A stretch of DNA of 64,000 nucleotides, from contig NC_077232.1 of NCBI RefSeq assembly GCF_027887165.1, positions 10,769,757 to 10,833,756 of the forward strand, written 5' to 3'. Positions 30,901-40,740 of the stretch are shown in pieces. The notes under the pieces are model-generated. The model did not search any database, was not told the DNA's origin, and saw nothing but the letters and a program-made list of their open reading frames with translations. Origin of the DNA: Monodelphis domestica (lineage: Eukaryota; Chordata; Mammalia; Didelphimorphia; Didelphidae). A program made the position numbers and the translations under genes. How positions within the stretch are numbered: position 1 is the stretch's first letter; each line of letters begins with the position of its first letter.

Positions 30901-33022
30901 TAGACTCAGTGCCAGCCCCAAATGAAGGGCTCTGCAGTCCCAGGGAACTGCTCAGGGAGGTAACTGTAACGCTTAGTTTGCTCTTGCTCTAGGATGCCCC
31001 TGGCTTCCACTTATCCAGGAGGTGTCCCTGGTTGATGGGGTCCAGGATCCTGGCCAGGCTCCCTGACAATGAAGCCGACAACTGCTTAGCAGGACCTTTT
31101 TCTTCATAAGTGTTTATTGTCTTTAACAAAAAACAAAACAAAAAACCCATCAAACCCTGACCTTCTGTCACCCAGGTGCCTCTTTATTGTCTTTTTTTTT
31201 TTACATCACCCTTATTTCTCTGGGTGCCCTTTTTTTCTCCCACTCAGTCAGCTTCTCCACTCCCAGAGAACCAGGAATGAAGTTTGGGTTTTTTTTTTTT
31301 TTAAGTGGGGAAACTGAAAACTGCTACTGAATCAAAGTATTTGCAGCATGAGATAGCGTCATCTTCCAGCCTGCAAGGGCTCCTCTCCCAGGCCAGGATT
31401 GGGTTTGGCCCCCAAACTTGTGATTTTGGGGTGATTTCCCAGCTCTGCCTCAGTTTGAGCATAGTGATTCTTGTGCCCAGACTAGGGGCATCTGCTCTCT
31501 TTCCAGTTCTTGGGATCCCATCACAAGAGCAGCCCCTAAACAGGCCTGCGTTGTGGCATCTGAGCTTGGTTGTTATTGGCCACTTGAGACCAGACTGACC
31601 TCCCTGGCAGGAGTGCCCTGTGGGCACAGGAGTTTGGATTGGGTTCTGGGTATCTGAACTGTCTTGCAGTGGTTTTGGAGGGGCCTTGAAGGAGGATCCC
31701 TTTTTCCTCTCTGTGCTGGGATTACTGAGATTGCTGGAAGGTTGGCTGGGCTCCAGGGGTTCGTGGAGCTCCTGTGAGGCCTGACTGGATCTGAGGCGGT
31801 CTTTGCCTCATTTTGGGCCTTAGTGGACTTTTCTGATCCGGTTTCCTTCGCTCCTGCCTGGTGATTTCAGAGTGGAAAAAGTAAAGCTGGAAGGTGGGGG
31901 GCAGGGAAGGGTGAAGGGCTTTGAGGGCTCGCCCTGGGGGTTGCTGGTTTATCCTAGAGCCACGGGGGCCAGTCTGCAGTCACCAGGCGGCAGCAGTGTG
32001 GCTGGAGTTGGGGAAGACCCGAGGCAAAGAGCAGCCATCTTGGGTTGACTTGGGACCTGGTACCTCCCTGGGGAGGCTGGGAGCTCTCGGTGCTGGGATT
32101 CCCCAAGTGGTCCTCCATAAGATGAGGGCGTGATTCCAGGATCCTGGCAGAGGTGGGCTTGGGGGCCAGCCTGGAGCTGGAGCCTGAGTGGGCACCAGGG
32201 GGCAGCAGCGACCGGGCCCCACGCCCTCCACATGCCGATCAGCGCTGGGCTGGAGGGGATGCTGAGAGCCGCCCCGGCTGGCCCCCTTAGTCTCTGCCGC
32301 TCGCCCGCCCGCCGGGTAGTCCCAGGGTTGGCGAGCGCTTTGAGCCCCGCTGCGGCCCCAGCTCACCCTTCTCTTGTCCGTCTTCCTCCTCCTCAGTACC
32401 TTCGTGTTGGATGAGTTTAAGCGCAAATACTCCAACGAGGATACCCTGTCGGTGGCGCTGCCCTACTTCTGGGAGCACTTCGACCGCGACGGCTGGTCCC
32501 TGTGGTACGCCGAGTACCGCTTCCCCCAGGAGCTCAGCCAGACCTTCATGAGTTGCAACCTCATCACTGGTCAGTAGGGGAGTGCCTGGGCTGGGGGGGC
32601 GGCTGGCAGGCCCCGGGCCGCAGGCTGAGGGCTCTCTCTCTCCCCAGGAATGTTCCAGCGCTTGGACAAGCTGAGGAAGAATGCCTTTGCCAGCGTCATC
32701 CTCTTTGGCACCAACAACAGCAGCGCCATCTCTGGAATCTGGATTTTCCGCGGCCAGGAGCTCGCCTTCCCGGTGGGTTGGGGCACCGGCTGGGCCGCGG
32801 GCTGGGCCCTGGGCTGGGTGCTGGGAGCCGCGCGCCGCTCACTGGGTGCTCTTTGCTTTCCAGCTGAGTCCAGACTGGCAGGTGGATTACGAGTCCTACA
32901 CATGGCGCAAGCTGGATCCTGGCAGCGAGGAGGCCCAGACCATGGTCCGAGAATACTTCTCCTGGGAGGGGGCCTTCCAGCACGTGGGCAAACCCTTCAA
33001 TCAGGGCAAAATCTTCAAGTGA
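24963..33022 (+). CDS. EEF1G: EEF1G, elongation factor 1-gamma, complete
   Basis: Structural subunit of eEF1B, the complex that reloads eEF1A with GTP in translation elongation. Exons: 24963-24974, 25647-25805, 25913-25976, 26061-26203, 27786-27929, 28318-28447, 29488-29695, 32397-32569, 32648-32772, 32864-33022; 1317 nt, 438 aa (human 437). Exon 1 codes only MAAG. The GST-like N domain ([18 protein letters not shown], about 2-87) and GST-C part (about 88-221) are followed by a Lys/Glu-rich hinge (exon 7, where the length differs from human). The conserved EF1G C-terminal domain runs from [17 protein letters not shown] to the end QGKIFK. All introns are GT-AG, including the GTCAGT donor after exon 8. 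Near-identity to human makes this the functional gene, not a retrocopy. Confidence 0.98.
26320..26710 (+). mobile_element. L2-type LINE 3' end
   Basis: EEF1G intron 4 contains a decayed L2-like 3' terminus, recognisable by GAGGCCTTTGCTGATTGAGC, CCCTTTGAGGGCAGGGACCC and the end GCGCCTGGCAATGCTTGGCA...AAGTATTTGTTG. Confidence 0.6.
26815..26975 (-). mobile_element. Mar1-type CORE-SINE, minus orientation, decayed
   Basis: Within EEF1G intron 4: TTTTAGAATCAATACTGTGT, GGAAGTGTCTGGGGTCAG, TTTGAACCCAGGACTTCCTG and GGGCCTGGCTTTCTATCC keep the SINE order, with an internal deletion. Confidence 0.75.
29696..32396 (+). other. EEF1G: EEF1G intron 7
   Basis: A 2.7-kb intron. I see short A/T-rich runs (31129-31148, 31192-31201, 31288-31302) and GC-rich sequence towards the acceptor, but no gene, snoRNA or confident repeat. 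Confidence 0.55.
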
Positions 33023-33073
33023 CCCCCCTGCTACCACCTAGCTGCCTGCTGCCTCTGCACGGAGGTGCCAGTC

Positions 33074-33079
33074 ATTAAA
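33074..33079 (+). terminator. EEF1G: EEF1G poly(A) signal (ATTAAA)
   Basis: The variant signal ATTAAA lies 51 bases after the stop codon. No AATAAA occurs nearby, so EEF1G has a short 3' UTR. Confidence 0.85.
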
Positions 33080-33359
33080 GGAAACTGATGAACATGGAAA
33101 AACCCACCCGCGTGTCCCGCCTCCTTTAGGGTCCGCCCAGAGCCCCGACTGCCTTGTGCCCCCCCCCCCCCTTCTCCTGAAGCCAGGCTCCTGCGCAGGG
33201 TGGGCGTGGGGGGTGCCACAGCTGTCAGCCCATGGGGGGGAGGGGGGCTAGAGTGCTGGGATCCGAGGGAAGACCCCTGGCCCCCTCTGCTCCCCCTGGC
33301 TCCTGCCACTGCCTGGTGTTTAGGCTGGAGCTGCGGGCGTAGCTGCGGGGCTTCAGCAG

Positions 33360-33700
33360 GAAGCATGACTCAGCCTGGAGCCCTGCAGCCCGGTTTGGGG
33401 GAGGGGCGCACATCTGGAGCTCACCCTGCCCCACCCAGTGCCCCTGAGCAGGGCCTGAGTCACCGGCCCCTCCCCAGCCCCGCCCCCGCGGACCAACACG
33501 GAATTTAAAGCCTCCCTCTCCAAAGCCCCAAATTTGACTTAAAAGGAAACTGACCAATGGCGGGAGGGCGAGGCGCGCAGGGATACGAGTCAGGACCACT
33601 TGCAATTATGTAGGTGACTGCCCTGCTCCCGGCTGGGTTTATGCGCAGGCGCAGCTCCTAGGTTCCTGGGGGCGGGGTGGGGGATGGGAAGAGCTGCAGG
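33360..33700. promoter_or_regulatory. Motif-rich GC stretch downstream of EEF1G, candidate regulatory element
   Basis: Two AP-1 sites (TGACTCA 33366-33372; TGAGTCA 33456-33462), a CCAAT box (33554-33558), an NRF1-like TGCGCAGGCGCA (33642-33653) and a GC box (GGGGCGGGG, about 33669) lie within 0.3 kb. It could be an enhancer, or an upstream alternative promoter of the next gene. Only motif content supports this. Confidence 0.4.
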
Positions 33701-33811
33701 CCAAGCAGGAGTGAGTGTCCAGGTGCCCTAGAAGGTGCAGGAGTCGCCCGAGAGCTCCCTGGGGGCGGGTTTCACTTTTCAGTGTATTGATCAGCTGTGC
33801 AGGGGTTTGTG

Positions 33812-33945
33812 GGACCACTGGGTGGCACGATGGGTAGAGAGCCAGGCCTGGAAGCGAGGGGTCCTGAGTTCAAACGAGTCCTCAGGCACTTCGTGGCTGT
33901 GTGAGCCGCTGAGCCCTTGTCCTTCCGCTCAGACCCCGGAAGCCT
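33812..33945 (+). mobile_element. Mar1-type CORE-SINE 5' fragment, sense
   Basis: It holds the tRNA-like head CACTGGGTGGCACGATGGGT, AGAGCCAGGCCTGGAAG and GGGGTCCTGAGTTCAAA, then decays. The 3' half is absent. Confidence 0.7.
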
Positions 33946-34566
33946 GGAGCTGGGAATCTTGGACTGCAAAGCCTCCCAGCTCCCACCCAAGGGAGCCGCC
34001 CCCTCCCTGTCCAGGATGGCCTGGGGCAGCAGGCTGGGCCAGTGACTGGCCCTGGTCACTGCTGGCTGGTGGAGCCCTCACATCCTGGCTCTGTAGATGG
34101 TGCCTGAAGGCACAGGTTGGATTTGAATCCAGGTCCTTTAGGGAAGCCCCACTTTCCTCTTGACTCCTACTTAGTTCTGTCACCTCCCACAGGCTCTTAG
34201 GAAAGGCTAACCGACTCACGTGGGCAGGAATTTTCATTTAGAGCAGAAAGAATCTAGATCAAGAGGGAGTCATCTAGCCCCACCCTTTTTTTGAGCCTCA
34301 GTTTTCTCATCTGGAAAATGGAGAGAGACTGAGCGCTTGGGCCCCAGGGCTCTGTGAGGCTCAAAAGGGATCCTCTATATAATCTTTTGCTACCTGAGAA
34401 ACCTGGAGGAGGCACGAAGGATATTCCTTGGAGAAGAGAGCTGGGACCTCAGAGTGGGGAGAATCTTATCCTGGGGTCCCTAGATTTTGGGTGGGAGGGG
34501 AATTTAGAGGGGAAGTTGACCCCCCTCTTTTTATAGATCAGGAAATTGAGGTTCCCTAAGGAATGG

Positions 34567-34750
34567 CTTTTTAAAAATCTGTACCTGCTGTCTTAGTACC
34601 AATTCTAAGAAGAGCACTAAGTGTTAGGTAAATAAGGGTTAAATGTCTTGCCCAGGGTGGCACAGCTGGAAAGTATTTGAGCCCAACTGAAACTGGGTCC
34701 TCCAAACACCAGACCTGGTTCTCTACCCATTGAGCCACCCAGCTATCCCC
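34567..34750 (-). mobile_element. Mar1-type CORE-SINE, minus orientation
   Basis: TTTTTAAAAATCTGTACCTG, ATAAGGGTTAAATGTCTTGC, CCCAGGGTGGCACAGCTGG and CCATTGAGCCACCCAGCTAT give a full-length but diverged copy. Confidence 0.8.
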
Positions 34751-35781
34751 ATTAAATGACTCCCCAAAGCCCATCAACAAGCATTGATAAAGCTCCCGAC
34801 ACCTAGTAGGTGGTAGAGCTGAGATTTGAACTCTGCTCCTCTGACTCCAAAGTACTGGGAATGATGATGAGATTCTGCCCCATTCAGAAAAGAAAGCCGA
34901 AGCTTCTCTTGGATCTCTTCCCCCAGCCTGTCTTTAAGGGCCAGAGAAAAATAGGAGTCTTGGGCTGAAATTCTCCCTTTGCCCCCCCTAGAAGGGTAGA
35001 CTGTAGAGCCAGTCCCTACCTTGTGCTCTTTGTTCCCTTGTGTCTTCGCTACCCATTTGGGGTTTTCTTGGCAAAGCTACAGGAATGGTTGGCCATTTTC
35101 TCCTTCCGAGCAGCCGCCCTAGAGCTCATATTCTTGAGGCATCAAGCCTCAGAGCAGAGGACTCTGGATTCCAAGTCTTTTCCCACCACTTCTGCGGCTA
35201 GTGGAGGTTCCCACCCCTTCCCTTCTGCTGGGAGCACAGGAGAAGGGTCTTCTAGGGCTGGCCCAGAGAAAGATGCCCATCCACGCCACTTCCTCCCATG
35301 TGTCTATCCAGATGCTGAGAGCCAAAAGACCTTGGATATGGGGGCCATTCAAGGCTTTTTCCTCCATGTGATTTCTAGGGTTCTGGGAGTCCTGATGGGG
35401 CCAGGCAACATGACCTCAAACTGGTGCTGTCCCTGCAGCCCCCAAAAGAGCCTTGACCCGTCCTGGAGAGCTGGGCTGAGGGCAGAACTGAGACAGATTC
35501 AGAGGAGGGAAAGACTTGCAGCTGTAGTGAAGTCAGGGTCGCCTGCCAAGGTAGTGGTGCTAAGCTCCAGAGCAGGAGTGCCAAACCCTCAGCCTGCGTG
35601 CCAGCAGGGGGGTCCAAAACAGGTGAAAATGTAGCCGGTCAGTATTTAACAAAAGAAAGAAAAATACAATCCATCTTAGATAATGCTAATATATGGTTTT
35701 CTATAAGCTTTCCCCCACTCCCCCTCCTTTTGTGAGGTTGATTGGTCCCTGTTTGTATTAGTTTGTACCATTGACCTAGAG

Positions 35782-35960
35782 CAGTGATGGCAAACCTTTG
35801 AGAGCCGGAGTGCCCAAGATGCACTCTCACACCACGTGTGAGCCCCTCACCTTACCCGGACAGGAGGGAGGAAGCGCTCTCTCTTCCCCCTGCTGGGGGA
35901 CAGAGGAGTGGGTGATGAGAGAAATGTCCTCAGGTGTGCCTGGAGAGGGAGAGGAGAGCC
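35782..35960. mobile_element. Truncated second copy of the hAT-type element
   Basis: It starts CAGTGATGGCAAACCTTTGA and follows the same order of blocks as 15242-15689 (GAGTGCCCAAG, GAGCCCCTCACCTTACCC, GAAATGTCCTCAG). The 3' terminal inverted repeat is not found, so the copy is 3'-truncated. Confidence 0.7.
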
Positions 35961-36197
35961 AGCAGGGCCCTAGAGCATCCCTCCTGTTTCCCCAATCATT
36001 TGCCAACCCAACATCAGTGAGTTTTAAACCTGAGTCCTTCCCTGAATCCTGGGATGGCTTTAGCTCTTTTAGTGGACTGCCAGACTCATGTGCCTCCACC
36101 TTAGCTGGATGATGGTCAGCACTGCTAGTCTGTGACCCAGGCTTGCATCTTCCAACTTGAGCTCAGAAATGGCTGAGGCTTGGGATCAGCATTTTTC

Positions 36198-36512
36198 TTT
36201 CTTTTTTTTTAAATTTTATTTCTTTTTAATTTTTATTTGGTCATTTCCAAACATTATTCATTGGAAACAAAGATAATTTTCTTTTCTTCCCTCCCCCCTC
36301 CCACCACCTCTCCCATAGCCCACGCGCGCGATTCCACTGGGTATCACATGTGTTCTTGATTCGAACCCATTTCCATGTTGTTGGTATTTGCATTAGAGTG
36401 TTCATTTAGAGTCTCTCCTCAGTCGTATCCCCTCCATCCCTGTAGTCAAGCAGTTGCTTTTCTTCGGTGTTTTTACTCCCATAGTTTATCTTCTGCTTGT
36501 GGATAGTGTTTT
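36198..36512 (-). mobile_element. Unassigned 315-bp retroposon with perfect 18-bp target duplication
   Basis: It is flanked by identical 18-mers TTGGGATCAGCATTTTTC at 36180-36197 and 36513-36530. It begins with a poly-T/A-rich stretch, so its poly-A end points to the minus strand. Internal blocks (GTCATTTCCAAACATTATTC, CACTGGGTATCACATGTGTT, GAGTGTTCATTTAGAGTCTC) match the copy at 22661-22878. It may be a 5'-truncated LINE 3' end or a SINE; the family was not determined. Confidence 0.85.
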
Positions 36513-36602
36513 TTGGGATCAGCATTTTTCAATGCTAAGGATTGTCCTTTTACCCTAGAGGTCTCCACAGGTGACATACCAGATAGGAAAAGAACTACCT
36601 GG

Positions 36603-37085
36603 CTCAGTCCACTCTCTCAATTTCTCTCTGCCTCTCCCTCTTCCCTCTTCTCTCCTCTCTCCTCTCCCTGTCATCTTCCTTCTCTTTCTCTCCCTCCTTT
36701 CTTCTCTCTCCTTTTTCTGTCTTTCTGTCTCTCCCTCTTCTCTCACTCCATCTCTTTTCTCTCTGTGTCTCCCTCTTCTCTGTCTCAACCTCTCTTCCTT
36801 TCTCTCTCTCTCTCTCTCTCTCTCCTTTTGTCTCTCCCTCTTCTCTCACTCTTTCATCTCTTTTCTCTGTCTCTCTCCCTCTTCCTGTTTTTTCTCTCTT
36901 CCCCCTCTTTTCTTCTTGCTGTCTCTCCCTCCCTCTCTTTCTCTGTCTCTCTTTTCCTCTCTCAATTTCTCTCCCTCTTCTCTGTCTCTCTGTCTCTTTC
37001 TCTGTCTCTCCGTCTTCCTCCTTTTTTCCTCTCTCTTCCCCCTCTGTTTCTCTCTGTCTGTCTCTCCCTGCCTTCTGCTCCTTCC
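36603..37085. repeat. (TCTCTCCC/TCTGTCTC)n pyrimidine microsatellite
   Basis: About 0.48 kb of CT-rich sequence with TCTC, TCCC and TCTG units, containing a pure (TC) block near 36801-36824. Long open frames on both strands here are low-complexity artefacts. Confidence 0.95.
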
Positions 37086-37099
37086 TTCCCCTTTCCCAG

Positions 37100-38107
37100 G
37101 GCACGGGGAGAAGAGTACGCTCCGATCTGTAGCCAGCTTTTCCTAATGCCTAAAGTGTGCTCGGATGGATAATGTGGCATTAGCCAGCACCTGGAGAAGC
37201 CGGTGGGCCTGGCTTGGGCTGGCTCTGCCCTCTCTAGTCCCGGCACCTTCTCTCCGTTAATGATCTCCCAGTGATTCAGGCTCTGGCTCGCTGGCTGCCG
37301 GGCTTCCCAGGCAGCCACAGGGGCCATCCAGCACCACTTAGCCCCCCTCTGACAGGGTCTTGGAGCAGCCGGAGGCCCTGAGCGTCCCTCCAGGGGGCTC
37401 CCCGGTTTCCAGCCTCCCTTGTGGCAGCCCCAGCGGCTCCTTGCTCTGGGCCTGGTCAAAGGGAGGGCACTTGCGTGGAGAGGAGCCCCTGGTGTAGCCC
37501 CCTGCTTTGGGCCTCTCAGGGCCTCCCTCCAGCCCAGGATTTGTGGCTCACCCCCAGGCTCTGGGTGCTACTTCTCCAGGCCTCCCCCTCCCCACCTCCC
37601 CATCGCTCTGTCTCTGCCAGTGGGCATAGTCAGGCAGAACCAACCGCCCCAGTGCCCAGGCATGGCAGTGCTCACAGTCCCCTGGGCCCTCTGCAGCCCA
37701 GGCGGCTGGCCTGCGCTCTCTGGCTTCTTTCTGGGCCCTGTGTGGATCGTGGTGGTTCTGCCTTGTGCCTGCATCCTTCCTGCCTTTTCCCAGGATTGCC
37801 CGCTCGCGCCGTGTCTTCCATCGGGTTCGCCTCCACAGTTTCTCCAACCGTTCTCCAGGCAGTGGATTCACCTTGGCCTTTTGCCTGCCTCAGTTTCCTC
37901 ATCTGTAAAATGGGAATAACAAGGGCGCCCGCCTGCCAGGGTGGTTGTCAAAAAGGCTCTGTGCAAACCACAAAGGGATGATTGTTGTTCCCAATCCTGC
38001 TATCCTGTGTGCGAGGGACATCCCTGGGTGACTTCAGCCAAGGCTTTCCCCTGCTCTGGGCCAGTTTCCCCCTCTGAAACGGAAGAAGGCTGGATTTGAA
38101 GGAGAGC
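37100..38107. other. Intergenic sequence, one MIR-like piece
   Basis: GC-moderate sequence without a recognisable gene. A sense MIR-type end (CTGCCTCAGTTTCCTCATCT, GTAAAATGGGAATAACAAGG) is present at about 37885-37925. Confidence 0.5.
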
Positions 38108-38250
38108 GCCAGTGGGCAGTAAGTCAGCTCCGGGGACAGAGCAGGAAGTCCTGAATTCAAATGGGCTGGATGACCCTGAGCAAGTCACTTACCCCTGCTT
38201 GCCTGGCCCTTGTGCTCTTCTGTCTTAGACAGAAGGAAGGGTGAAAAAAA
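38108..38250 (+). mobile_element. Mar1-like CORE-SINE fragment, sense
   Basis: GGAAGTCCTGAATTCAAAT, GATGACCCTGAGCAAGTCAC, TTACCCCTGCTTGCCTGGCC and the A-rich end AGGGTGAAAAAAAAGC keep the SINE order. Confidence 0.65.
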
Positions 38251-38299
38251 AGCTCCAAGAGCCTGTCTTGTGGGCTCTGACCCGAGTTTGAAGGTTGCT

Positions 38300-39185
38300 C
38301 CAGCCCCAATTTCCTCCTCTGTAAATATGTAAGATCAGACTCCAGGGCTTCTGACTGCGGAGAAGGAAACAGGCAGGAAGGGAGAGGGGCTGCAGAGACC
38401 CCGACTCGTGTTCAAACGCTTCCCATCGCAGCGAGTGCCTCCTCTGGGCTGGGCTGCGGTTTTTAACCAAAGCTTGGTTTCGGGTTTATTTAAATAAAAG
38501 GCAACAATCTTCTTCCGGAGCCCCCCCTCCCTGGCTGTTGCTGCTGCATGGAGACAGGCCCATACTCCCGGCTGCCCACGTGCCCAATGGGCCATGTCCT
38601 CTTTGGAAGGGCTGGGGTGCTGCTGGAGGAGGCCCAGGGTGTCCCCGAGGGCCTTGGGGCCCCCATCATGTCTACAGCTAATAGAGTCACCTGCGCCCCA
38701 CACCCTGGCATGGGGCTTTGTGCCAGGCGGCATTGCTTTCCACATTGGGGGCTTCCCCATCGGGCACAGGTTGGGGACATCATCTCCCACCTTCGCCTGG
38801 GGACACGCGGAGACGCTCTGAAGGATGGTGCCTTCCCTCGCCGTCACGTGGGGCCCTGGGTGCGAACTGAAGCGAGCAGAGCTTCCGTGGGGCCGGGTGC
38901 CCTCCCCAGAGCTGGCGGCACAAAGCCAGGCCCATCTCTGCCCTCCAGGAGCTCCCAGGCGGGCAGACAGAGACGACCCACACGTTAGAAATCTGCCCCG
39001 GAAAAATGCCAGAACCGAGAGATCGACATCCGCAGAGGCAACATCCATGGAGAGACTGTCCCAATGTGATCCTGGTGTCATGGGCATCCTGCCTCAGAGT
39101 CCCCACAGAACTCGGTCTCTGGGGGACGGTTGTCTGTTTTCGTGATGTGAGAATCTACTATTTCTTAATAAAAATATATTCCCCA
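38300..39185. other. Intergenic sequence without recognisable gene
   Basis: Several overlapping open frames of 70-250 codons occur on both strands because the sequence is GC-rich. None shows family motifs or splice structure. An AATAAA near 39167 has no upstream gene to serve. Confidence 0.45.
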
Positions 39186-39188
39186 GTG

Positions 39189-39370
39189 AAAATCCAGCCT
39201 CAGATACTTCCTAGCCATGTGACCCTGGGCAAGTCACTTTACCCTGTTGGCCTCTGTTTCCTCATCAGGAAAATGAGCTGGAGAAGGAAATGGCCAACTG
39301 TTCCAGGATGTTTGCCAAGAAAACTTTAAATGGGACCCCAAAGAGCTGGACACAAATGAACAACAACAAA
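39189..39370 (+). mobile_element. MON1-like marsupial SINE, sense
   Basis: CCATGTGACCCTGGGCAAG is followed by the segment that sets this family apart from Mar1: AATGAGCTGGAGAAGGAAAT, GGCCAACTGTTCCAGGATG and AAAGAGCTGGACACAAATGA, ending in an ACAACAACAAA tail. Confidence 0.75.
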
Positions 39371-39593
39371 TTTCTATTCTATTCCATTATATTGTATCGT
39401 ACAATATCCTATTATGTTATATTTTATCTCTTATATTATATTCCATTGCATTATATTGTATCATATCCTATTATATTATATTGTGACATATCATATTATA
39501 TCCTATTTCTTATATTCCATTATATTGTATTGTATAATATCCTATTAGGTTATATTTTATTTCTTGTATTCCATTATATTATATCATATCATA
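39371..39593. repeat. AT-rich minisatellite, left part
   Basis: Tandem variants of TATATTGTATCATATCCTAT with interspersed TATATTTTATTTCTTATATT units. The same array continues after the LTR at 39959-40325, so it was one array split by the insertion. Confidence 0.9.
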
Positions 39594-39958
39594 TGTAAAA
39601 AATAGACTCGAATACAGGACTACAATCCCCACGAGCCTTTGCTCCACTTCCCCAGAATGCCTTGTAATCTCACCTGGGCCGAGATTGAGAAGGTATTTAA
39701 GCTGATTCAAAGGCTTTTGAGGGTCTCTCTCTTGGGTCTTTTTGGACTTCCGTTTTGGAGCAGGCGCGTCTCTTGCGTGATGTGAGGTTATTTTGTCTAG
39801 GCCTCTGGCCTAGGCACATGTTTCTTACTTGTATATTCTTTAATCTTTCACCTTTAATAAACCTCTAAAAAATATAATACTCCTTGCAGAGAGAAACTAA
39901 TTTCTACCTGCCTCAGATGCCTCAGTCTCCCCGTCTCCCCTAAATTTTAATCTTTACA
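39594..39958 (+). mobile_element. Solo LTR of an endogenous retrovirus (365 bp)
   Basis: It starts TGTAAA and ends TTTACA, a 6-bp terminal inverted repeat with the canonical TG...CA ends. A 4-bp CATA duplication flanks it at 39590-39593 and 39959-39962. A TATA-like TATTTAAG lies at 39693-39700, and the poly(A) signal AATAAA at 39856-39861 gives a U3-R-U5 order on the + strand. No internal viral genes are present. Four-bp duplications suggest an ERV1 (gamma-type) element, but the family was not determined. Confidence 0.85.
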
Positions 39959-40325
39959 CATAGCATATCCTATTGTTATATTTCATTATATCATATTGTA
40001 TTGTATCATATTATATCCTAATGTTATATCCTATTTCGTATATTCCATTATATTATATTGTATCCTATCCTATTATATCATATTCCAATTTATATTATAT
40101 CATATTCCAATTTATATTCTATTCTATTAAGTATATTGTATCATATCATATTATATCCTATTTCTCATATTCCATGATATTATATTATATTAGATTGTTA
40201 TATCCTATTTTATTTTCTATTTCTTACATTATACTCGATTACTTCCCATTATATTCTATTATGGTATATTATATTTCTTACATTGTATTAATTATATTAG
40301 ATATTATGCATATCATTATATATAT
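39959..40325. repeat. AT-rich minisatellite, right part
   Basis: Continuation of the TATATTGTATCATATCCTAT-type array found to the left of the LTR, ending in a TATATATATG run. Open frames across it (about 60-140 codons rich in Y, I, L, S) are composition artefacts. Confidence 0.9.
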
Positions 40326-40624
40326 ATGTGTGGTGCACAATGTTGGAGGACATCGGAAGGCTGATCTCTGCATGGATCTGGAGTGACTAGAGGACTGACG
40401 GGAACCTCGGCTCCTAGCTTTTAGCAGAGCAGGTGGTGGACTACAGGTGCTGAGCCGCGCCTACACTGTTCAATGTCAATCAATCACTGGAGCATTTATT
40501 AGGTTAAGGCGCTGTGCTAAGACCGGAAGAGGGGAGAGTTCTAAGGGCGTCATTGAAAAGAGCCATAATGGAATAAAAAATAGCAATAAGAGCTTTTATT
40601 TGGATAAAGCACCACCTTAGGTAG

Positions 40625-40740
40625 AGGAGAAGGACATGGTTTGAGTCTCATCTCTACCACCAACTGGTTGTGTGACCTTAGGCAAGTCATTTAAAATCTG
40701 AGCCTCAGTTTCCTGTCTGTAAAACAATGGGAGCTTGATC
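40625..40740 (+). mobile_element. MIR SINE fragment, sense
   Basis: TTTGAGTCTCATCTCTACCA, GTGTGACCTTAGGCAAGTCA and TGAGCCTCAGTTTCCTGTCT, then GTAAAACAATGGG, match the MIR body. Confidence 0.75.

Noticed and set aside
36513-37172. 219-codon Ser/Leu/Phe-rich open frame
   Set aside because: It is a translation of the CT microsatellite at 36603-37085.
38335-39145. 250-codon minus and 146-codon plus open frames, with AATAAA near 39167
   Set aside because: No recognisable protein family and no coherent exon structure. An isolated AATAAA is weak evidence for a gene.
39290-40386. Tyr/Ile/Leu-rich open frames near the LTR
   Set aside because: They are produced by the AT-rich minisatellite and are not viral coding sequence. 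The LTR has no internal genes.
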